From: Candidatus Methanomethylophilaceae archaeon
Lineage (GTDB): Archaea; Thermoplasmatota; Thermoplasmata; Methanomassiliicoccales; Methanomethylophilaceae
Length of the DNA: 10,370 nt
Reading direction: 5' to 3'
Assembly (NCBI GenBank): GCA_017616575.1
Contig: JAFZXW010000134.1
Location: forward strand, 1-10,370
Position numbers and translations under genes: made by a program. Each line of letters begins with the position of its first letter. Positions within the stretch are counted from its first letter, which is position 1. The notes below the pieces were generated by a model. That model had not been told where the DNA came from and ran no database searches. It worked only from the letters and a program-made list of their open reading frames with translations. Of the stretch, positions 5,969-10,370 are shown piece by piece.

Positions 5969-7231
5969 ATGGAAATGGCGAAAATCAGGGTTGGAGTCAA
6001 CGGATACGGGACCATCGGCAAAAGGGTCGCATCGGCGGTCGCCGCACAGGACGACATGGAGCTCGTCGGCGTCACCAAGACCCGTCCGAACTTCGAAGCC
6101 CTCTCCGCTTTACGGAAGGGCTATGACATCTACGTCCCGGACGAGAGCGTGAAGGCCTTCGCCGACGCCGGAGTGAAGATCGCCGGGACCCTCAAGGACA
6201 TGTACGCCAAGGTCGACATCGTGGTCGACTGCACCCCCGGCAACGTAGGGGAGATGTACAGGGACCAGTACAAGGCCGCCGGCGTCAAGGGGATCTTCCA
6301 GGGAGGGGAGGACCACAGCCTCACCGGGATCTCGTTCAACTCCACCGCCAACTACTCCGAGTCGTGGGGTGCGCAGCTCTCGCGCGTCGTGTCATGCAAC
6401 ACCACCGGGCTCCTGAGGACCCTGAACCCCATAGACAAGAAGTTCAAGATCGAGAACGCCTACGTCACCATCGTCAGGCGCGCCGCAGACCCTGGAGACA
6501 GCAAGAACGGGCCCATCAACGGCCTGGAGCCCTCGGTGAGCCTTCCGACCCACCACGGCCCCGACGTCCAGAGCATCATGCCCTGGCTCCATATCAGCAC
6601 CATGGCCATCAAGGCGTCCACCACCCTCATGCACGTGCACACCGTGGTCGCGAAGCTTTCCGTCGAGACCACCACCGAGGAGGTCCTCGAGGTTCTTAGA
6701 AAAGCTCCTCGCGTCAGGCTCGTCAAGTCCAAGGACGGGATAAAGACGACCGCGCAGATCATGGAGCTGGCCAGGGACCTCGGCCGCGACCGGTCCGACA
6801 TGTACGAGATAGTCGTGTGGGAGGACGGCGTGAAGGTCGTCGGGGACACCCTGTATTATTATCAGGCGGTGCACCAGGAGTCCGACGTCATCCCCGAGAA
6901 CATCGACTGCATCAGGTCCATGTGCAAGATGGAGAAGGACCCCTGCGCCTCCATCAGGAAGACGAACGCCGCCCTCGGGATATCCAAGAACCGAGGTGTT
7001 CGCCACGGCCAAGGACTTCAACAACCTGGAAGACTTCGACTACAAGGGCAAGACCGTCCTGCTGAGGGTGGACATAAACTGCCCTCTGGACAAGGAGACC
7101 CTGAGGATCGTCAACGACTCCAGGATAAGGAGGGTGGTCCCGACCGTCAGGGAGCTCATGGGGAAGGACGCCAAGCTCGTCATCCTGGCCCACCAGAGCA
7201 GGAAGGGCAAGTGGGACTTCATCGGCCTTGA
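5969..7231 (+). CDS. gap: Glyceraldehyde-3-phosphate dehydrogenase, archaeal type; lacks its expected stop
   Basis: The archaeal-type phosphorylating GAPDH interconverts glyceraldehyde-3-phosphate and 1,3-bisphosphoglycerate and works with the next gene, pgk, in glycolysis/gluconeogenesis. The Rossmann motif VGVNGYGTIGKRV is at residues 8-20, the catalytic Cys143 lies in VSCNTTGLLR, and THHGPDV with its conserved histidines follows. ATG 5969 is favoured over the ATG two codons later by the spacing to AGGAG. The recognisable enzyme ends at SIRKTNAALGISK, residue 340, position 6988, where family members stop. The frame stays open to 7231. The extra 80 residues overlap pgk, are Gly/Arg/Gln-rich and look like out-of-frame reading of pgk, not a domain. 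CGA at 6992-6994 is one base from TGA. Either the stop was lost recently, or there is a base error, or the tail is real. Confidence 0.85.
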   Translation: MEMAKIRVGVNGYGTIGKRVASAVAAQDDMELVGVTKTRPNFEALSALRKGYDIYVPDESVKAFADAGVKIAGTLKDMYAKVDIVVDCTPGNVGEMYRDQYKAAGVKGIFQGGEDHSLTGISFNSTANYSESWGAQLSRVVSCNTTGLLRTLNPIDKKFKIENAYVTIVRRAADPGDSKNGPINGLEPSVSLPTHHGPDVQSIMPWLHISTMAIKASTTLMHVHTVVAKLSVETTTEEVLEVLRKAPRVRLVKSKDGIKTTAQIMELARDLGRDRSDMYEIVVWEDGVKVVGDTLYYYQAVHQESDVIPENIDCIRSMCKMEKDPCASIRKTNAALGISKNRGVRHGQGLQQPGRLRLQGQDRPAEGGHKLPSGQGDPEDRQRLQDKEGGPDRQGAHGEGRQARHPGPPEQEGQVGLHRP

Positions 7232-8261
7232 CCAGCACGCGGAATGCCTCTCCCGCCACATCAACGCCCCCGTGAAGTACGTCGACGACGTCATCGGGGA
7301 GAAGGCGGTGGAGGCCGTCAAGGCGCTCCGCCCCGGAGAGGTCCTGCTCCTGGGGAACGTCAGGGGGCTGGATTCCGAGACCGCCAAGACGGACATGGCC
7401 GGCCACGCCCACGGGGAGATCGTGGAGACGCTCGCCCCTCTTATCGATTATTACGTTTGCGACGCCTTCGGTGCCGCCCACCGGTCCCAATGCTCCCTCG
7501 TGGGCTTCCCCGCCAGGGTCCCGTCCGCGTCTGGGAGGCTGATGGCGAAGGAGATGTTCGCCCTCAACGCCATATTCTCAGACCCGCGCAGGCCATCCGT
7601 GTTCATCCTCGGAGGGGCCAAGTTCGGCGACGTGTCCGAGATGATCGACCACGTCCTCGGCAACGGCACCGCCGACACCGTCATACTGGTGGGATTGGCG
7701 GGCAACGCCTACCTCCTCGCCAGAGGGGTGGACATCGGCGATGCCAGCGCCGCGGTCCTCCGCGACGAGCTCACTCCCGAGAACCTCCAGGCGGCGAAGG
7801 ACGTCCTGGACAGGTACGGGCAGAAGGTGCTCCTGCCGGTGGACGTAGCCGTCGAGAGGGACGGGAAGAGGAGGTCCGTCAACATCGGCGACCTCCCGGT
7901 CCCGGAGCCCGCCCTCGACATAGGGGACGCCACCGCCGAGAAGTTCGCCAAGGTCATACGCGCCTCCAGGACCTGCTTCATGTCCGGCCCCGCCGGAATG
8001 ATAGAGAAGCCGGGCTTCGAGGTCGGGACTAGGATCCTGATGGAGGCCATGGCGGACTGCGAAGGACAGTCCGTAATCGGCGGAGGGCACACCGGAGGGG
8101 CCGCCGAGAGGTTCGACCTCGCCGACAGGTTCTCGTACATGAGCACCGGCGGAGGGGCGCTGGAGACGTTCCTGCTGGGCGAGCCGCTCCCGGTCATCGA
8201 GGCCCTGAAGTACTCCAAGAGGACGTTCTCCGGAGAGGGGAGCCGATTAGAACCGCAATAA
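6996..8261 (+). CDS. pgk: 3-phosphoglycerate kinase, archaeal type
   Basis: It transfers phosphate between 1,3-bisphosphoglycerate and ADP, coupled to gap. The 421 residues match archaeal PGK in length. Visible motifs in order: LLRVDINCP (residues 22-30), LAHQSRKGK, CDAFGAAHRSQCSLVGF (155-171), FILGGAKFGD, SGPAGMIE, VIGGGHTGGAA and STGGGALETFL. The otherwise near-constant ENVRF motif reads GNVRG (120-124). The GTG start at 6996 gives MFATAKDF followed by the conserved LEDFDYKGKT; no good Shine-Dalgarno precedes it, so translation probably depends on gap. The frame is open upstream of the GTG to 6834, so a frameshift could fuse it to gap. It ends with TAA within an AT-rich palindrome. Confidence 0.92.
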   Translation: MFATAKDFNNLEDFDYKGKTVLLRVDINCPLDKETLRIVNDSRIRRVVPTVRELMGKDAKLVILAHQSRKGKWDFIGLDQHAECLSRHINAPVKYVDDVIGEKAVEAVKALRPGEVLLLGNVRGLDSETAKTDMAGHAHGEIVETLAPLIDYYVCDAFGAAHRSQCSLVGFPARVPSASGRLMAKEMFALNAIFSDPRRPSVFILGGAKFGDVSEMIDHVLGNGTADTVILVGLAGNAYLLARGVDIGDASAAVLRDELTPENLQAAKDVLDRYGQKVLLPVDVAVERDGKRRSVNIGDLPVPEPALDIGDATAEKFAKVIRASRTCFMSGPAGMIEKPGFEVGTRILMEAMADCEGQSVIGGGHTGGAAERFDLADRFSYMSTGGGALETFLLGEPLPVIEALKYSKRTFSGEGSRLEPQ

Positions 8262-8268
8262 ATTTATT
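8257..8268 (+). promoter_or_regulatory. Palindromic AT box overlapping the pgk stop; probable promoter of the next gene
   Basis: AATAAATTTATT is a perfect 12-nt palindrome that includes the pgk TAA. It lies 24 nt before the ATG of the membrane protein gene, the proper TATA spacing for a leaderless transcript. It might also end the pgk message, though there is no T-tract. Confidence 0.45.
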
Positions 8269-8292
8269 AACAGACTGCAGGATGGGGTCGCG

Positions 8293-8682
8293 ATGGCAAA
8301 GAAAAGGAGGCTTATCATCGAAGAGCCCGAGGAGAATTACGAGTTCTCCCCCACGGAGTTCAACGAGAGGGAGTTCATCCTCAAGGACATATACGGGACC
8401 AAGGTCTGCCTGGTCACCCTTCTCATGGGCCTCATAGTCGGAATCATCGGCGGAGTGCTGTGCAACATCGGGTTCAGGAACGGCATAGACTACATGTGGA
8501 TCATCGCCACGCTGATATCATTCGCCGTCGCGGGCCTCATGACCAGGATCCTCGCCCTTCTCGGGTTCCGCCCCGACATGATCGAGACCAAGTCCATGAT
8601 CGGGAACTACCTGATCTATCTGGCGCTGGCCTTGGGGGTCTGCATCATTATCTCGAACCCCCCTCTGACCCCGCTGGTCTGA
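8293..8682 (+). CDS. Small three-helix membrane protein of unknown function (possibly EMC6-like)
   Basis: I do not recognise this 129-residue protein with certainty. The first 36 residues are charged: a KKRR cluster at 3-6 then an acidic EEPEE stretch. Three hydrophobic segments follow, at about 37-58 (GLIVGIIGGVL), 65-90 (MWIIATLISFAVAGLM) and 104-121 (YLIYLALALGVCIIIS), ending with a short NPPLTPLV tail. Three helices, a small size and a charged N-terminus resemble archaeal EMC6-like proteins, a resemblance I cannot verify by reading alone. There is no signal peptide cleavage site. A TATA-like palindrome precedes the ATG, so it is probably transcribed separately from pgk. It ends with TGA, followed by a T5 run at 8683-8687, and is convergent with rdgB, whose stop lies only 4 nt away. 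Confidence 0.75.
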   Translation: MAKKRRLIIEEPEENYEFSPTEFNEREFILKDIYGTKVCLVTLLMGLIVGIIGGVLCNIGFRNGIDYMWIIATLISFAVAGLMTRILALLGFRPDMIETKSMIGNYLIYLALALGVCIIISNPPLTPLV

Positions 8683-8707
8683 TTTTTCAACGGCCTCGCA
8701 CGAGGCC
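8683..8707. terminator. T-run plus hairpin at the convergent gene ends
   Basis: T5 at 8683-8687 follows the membrane-protein stop at once. GGCCTCG (8692-8698) and CGAGGCC (8701-8707) form a 7-bp inverted repeat inside the last codons of rdgB. The T-run fits plus-strand termination; the minus strand has A's after the hairpin, so termination of rdgB is not explained by this element. Confidence 0.4.
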
Positions 8708-9253
8708 CCTTCTCTTCATCTCCTCTATCAGGAGCCTGACGGCGTTCCCGCGATGGGACGTCTCGTTCTTCTCCGCCGTCGGAACCTCCGCGAAGGTCCT
8801 GACGCCGTCCTCGGAGAATATGGGGTCGAACCCGAACCCGCCGTCGCCTTTCTCGGAACAGGTTATCACGCCTCTGCATACGCCGGTGACGATGATCCTC
8901 TCTCCGGCGAAGTCGCATCCGATGCAGCATCTGAACTCGGCGCCGCGGTCCTCGACGCCCTCCATGAGCTTCAGGATCCCCTTGTTGCCGATGGTCTTCT
9001 GGGCGTAGGCCGACCACACCCCCGGGAATCCTTTCAAAGAATCCACGAACAGCCCGGAGTCGTCCACTATGAAGTCGCGGACGCCCTTGGAGACTATCTC
9101 GTCCATGCCTTTGGAGACCACCTCTGAAAGGTCGGAGGTCTGGACCTCGTCGTATGGGAGCCTCAGGTGCTCCATCTCTATCCCCAGGTCCGAGAACGAC
9201 CTCCTGTACTCCTCAACCTTCCCCGGATTCGACGTGATCACCTTGAGCCTCAT
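8687..9253 (-). CDS. rdgB: XTP/dITP (non-canonical purine NTP) diphosphatase, RdgB/HAM1 family
   Basis: This house-cleaning enzyme hydrolyses ITP, dITP and XTP to the monophosphate and pyrophosphate, keeping deaminated purines out of DNA and RNA. The 188-residue product has the complete family set: VITSNPGKVEEY at 5-16, DDSGLFVDSLKGFPGVWSAY mid-protein (catalytic-type Asp pair and substrate pocket), GFGFDPIF, and SHRGNA near the C-terminus. ATG 9253 was chosen since it overlaps the bud32 stop as ATGA and begins directly at the first strand. An in-frame extension reaching 9517 is antisense-like, arginine-rich reading of bud32. A purine-rich GGGGAAGG sequence 5-12 nt upstream could serve as ribosome binding site. 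It is translationally coupled to bud32, a pairing I recall from other archaea, and ends with TGA. Confidence 0.93.
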   Translation of the reverse strand: MRLKVITSNPGKVEEYRRSFSDLGIEMEHLRLPYDEVQTSDLSEVVSKGMDEIVSKGVRDFIVDDSGLFVDSLKGFPGVWSAYAQKTIGNKGILKLMEGVEDRGAEFRCCIGCDFAGERIIVTGVCRGVITCSEKGDGGFGFDPIFSEDGVRTFAEVPTAEKNETSHRGNAVRLLIEEMKRRGLVRGR

Positions 9254-9864
9254 GTGTACCTTCCCCTGTTCCTTATGTCCTCCAGCTTCCTCCGCACGGC
9301 GTCCGGGTCCGGCACGCCCTCGAAATACGCGGACATCATCGCCTCCCTGACGTCGTCCATTCCGGCGTGGGACGAGGCGAAGGCGTTCTCCAGCAGCCTC
9401 AGGTCCACTCCGATGTCCTCCATGGTCGCATTGGAGCGCCCCATGGAGAAGTCTATCAGGCATATCTCCCCATCGGGACGGACGATCACGTTGGACGTCG
9501 TGAGGTCTCCGTGGCACAATCCTGCGGAATGCAGACGCGCGGCCGCACGCCCTATCTCCGCCGCCACGCGCAAGGCCTCATCCCCGCCTGCGGATATGAC
9601 GTCCTTCGCGACGACGCCTGGGACCAGCTCCATCGTTATGGAGCACCTGGAGACGTCCAGGTCGTAGACGCAAGGGGTGCGGACCCCGGCATGGCGGGCC
9701 TCGCGCATCATGCGGACCTCGTTCCTGGTGCGGACGGACCTTATGTGGGCGTCCAGCTCCGGAAGGCGGTAAGACTTGGGTGGCCTGGACTTCTCTACAG
9801 CGGGACGTCTGAGAAACTCGGCCGCGGTTATCGTCGCCTCCGCCCCCTTGGAAGAAACGGACAT
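9250..9864 (-). CDS. bud32: Kae1-associated atypical kinase/ATPase Bud32 (KEOPS), stand-alone
   Basis: Bud32 is the small kinase-fold ATPase of the KEOPS complex that makes N6-threonylcarbamoyladenosine at position 37 of ANN-decoding tRNAs; it binds Kae1. The 204-residue protein has the abbreviated KGAEA loop at 6-10, the VEKSRPPKSYRLPELD segment with the ATP-binding-type Lys25, catalytic HGDLTTSN at 118-125, LIDFSMG in place of DFG (Asp138), DIGVDLRLLENAF, and the RNRGRY tail that anchors the C-terminus of the family. There is no Kae1 domain on it or beside it, whereas in many Euryarchaeota the two are fused. ATG 9864 gives a full-length N-terminus. It overlaps rdgB by 4 nt and is divergent from the AIM24-like gene. 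TGA stop. Confidence 0.93.
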   Translation of the reverse strand: MSVSSKGAEATITAAEFLRRPAVEKSRPPKSYRLPELDAHIRSVRTRNEVRMMREARHAGVRTPCVYDLDVSRCSITMELVPGVVAKDVISAGGDEALRVAAEIGRAAARLHSAGLCHGDLTTSNVIVRPDGEICLIDFSMGRSNATMEDIGVDLRLLENAFASSHAGMDDVREAMMSAYFEGVPDPDAVRRKLEDIRNRGRYT

Positions 9865-9877
9865 GAACGGCAGACAG

Positions 9878-9885
9878 TTAATTAA
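9878..9885. promoter_or_regulatory. Palindromic TATA-like box in the bud32/AIM24-like divergent gap
   Basis: TTAATTAA is a perfect palindrome in a 44-nt gap. It lies 23 nt before the plus-strand ATG at 9909, ideal for a leaderless transcript, and 13 nt before the bud32 ATG, which is too close for conventional initiation at that start. It most probably serves the plus-strand gene; bud32 may use a weaker element further out (TTACTTCATT, 9890-9899). Confidence 0.45.
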
Positions 9886-9908
9886 GGTAATGAAGTAATC
9901 GCCTAGGC

Positions 9909-10370
9909 ATGAAATACAACATCACTGGAAGCAACCTGCAGATAGCCAACGTGGAGCTCGACTCCGGCGAGGAGCTGGTCACCACGGGCGGGGCGATGGT
10001 CTACACCTCCGGGAACGTCACCATGGAGACGAAGATGGAGGGCGGGCTCATGTCCGGGCTGAAACGCAGCATATCCGGAGCCGGCATGTTCCTTGTCAAA
10101 TACAAGCCCCAGGGTGGGACCGGGACCGTCGGGATCGCCGGGTCGGCGCCCGGGAAGATAATCGACCTGAACGTCTCCCAGAAAGCCTGGATATGCCAGA
10201 AGTCCTCCTTCCTCGCATCCGAGAAAAGCGTGGCGATAGACATCGCCTTCCAGAAGAAGCTGGGGTCCGCCCTGTTCGGAGGGGAGGGCTTCGTCCTCCA
10301 GAAGCTTTCCGGAAGCGGCATAGCGTTCGCCCACGCATGCGGGGACCTCATCCAGTACGACCTGAAAGCC
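9909..10370 (+). CDS. AIM24/TIGR00266 family protein, 3' partial
   Basis: The gene starts at ATG 9909 and runs off the right edge after 154 codons with the frame open. The sequence begins MKYNITGSNLQIANVELDSG and continues with GEELVTTGGAMVYTSGNV, a SGLKRSISGAGMFLVKY block, WICQKSSFLA and a FGGEGFVLQKLSG repeat. Regularly spaced glycine-rich beta strands of this type are the hallmark of the AIM24/TIGR00266 family (trimeric beta-prism fold). Its biochemical role is unknown; the yeast member acts at the mitochondrial inner membrane. There is no signal peptide or membrane segment in the visible part. The start is supported by the TATA-like TTAATTAA box 23 nt upstream and the absence of any open reading before it. 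It is divergent from bud32. Confidence 0.85.
   Translation, partial: MKYNITGSNLQIANVELDSGEELVTTGGAMVYTSGNVTMETKMEGGLMSGLKRSISGAGMFLVKYKPQGGTGTVGIAGSAPGKIIDLNVSQKAWICQKSSFLASEKSVAIDIAFQKKLGSALFGGEGFVLQKLSGSGIAFAHACGDLIQYDLKA

Noticed and set aside
5128..6126. 332-codon plus-strand open frame across rps8e promoter, phosphoesterase and gap start
   Set aside because: It runs antisense to the phosphoesterase and then out of frame over gap; no domain or ribosome binding site.

Overview
The window is archaeal. It carries ribosomal protein S8e, SRP19, a Bud32 kinase of the KEOPS complex, an archaeal-type glyceraldehyde-3-phosphate dehydrogenase and phosphoglycerate kinase, and an F420-non-reducing [NiFe]-hydrogenase of the Mvh type, so the host is most likely a methanogen. 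The GC-rich coding sequence, the frequent AGG arginine codons, the avoidance of TAG as a terminal stop and one in-frame TAG inside an otherwise intact gene fit the order Methanomassiliicoccales (Thermoplasmatota), whose known members decode TAG as pyrrolysine. That placement is an inference; no pyl gene or 16S rRNA lies in the window.

Layout. Positions 1-2063 (+) hold the end of mvhG and complete mvhA, the electron-transfer and catalytic subunits of the hydrogenase that normally feeds heterodisulfide reductase. After a 157-nt spacer, a minus-strand operon runs from 4639 down to 2221: srp19, then nnr (NAD(P)HX repair enzyme), then a COG1407-like metallophosphoesterase. Both junctions are 4-nt stop/start overlaps (GTGA and ATGA). 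rps8e (minus, 5165-4788) has its own promoter and hairpin terminator. A second, unrelated metallophosphoesterase (COG2129 type, minus, 5877-5239) lies divergent to gap (+, 5969). gap runs into pgk (+, 6996-8261). A small three-helix membrane protein follows (+, 8293-8682). Convergent with it are rdgB and bud32 (minus, 9864-8687, ATGA overlap). At the right edge an AIM24/TIGR00266-like gene (+, 9909 onward, partial) diverges from bud32 across a palindromic AT box.

The two most notable observations concern stop codons. First, nnr is one continuous 462-codon frame broken only by a TAG at codon 91. That codon falls between two essential motifs of the same epimerase domain, so two separate proteins would leave the epimerase dead. 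Readthrough as pyrrolysine is the attractive explanation; nonsense mutation or base error are the alternatives. Second, gap has no stop codon where the family ends, and no forward frame has a stop between about 6900 and 7062. The in-frame CGA at 6992-6994 is one transition from a TGA that would end gap one base before the pgk GTG start. Apart from these, the window is mostly conserved housekeeping genes in compact operons.
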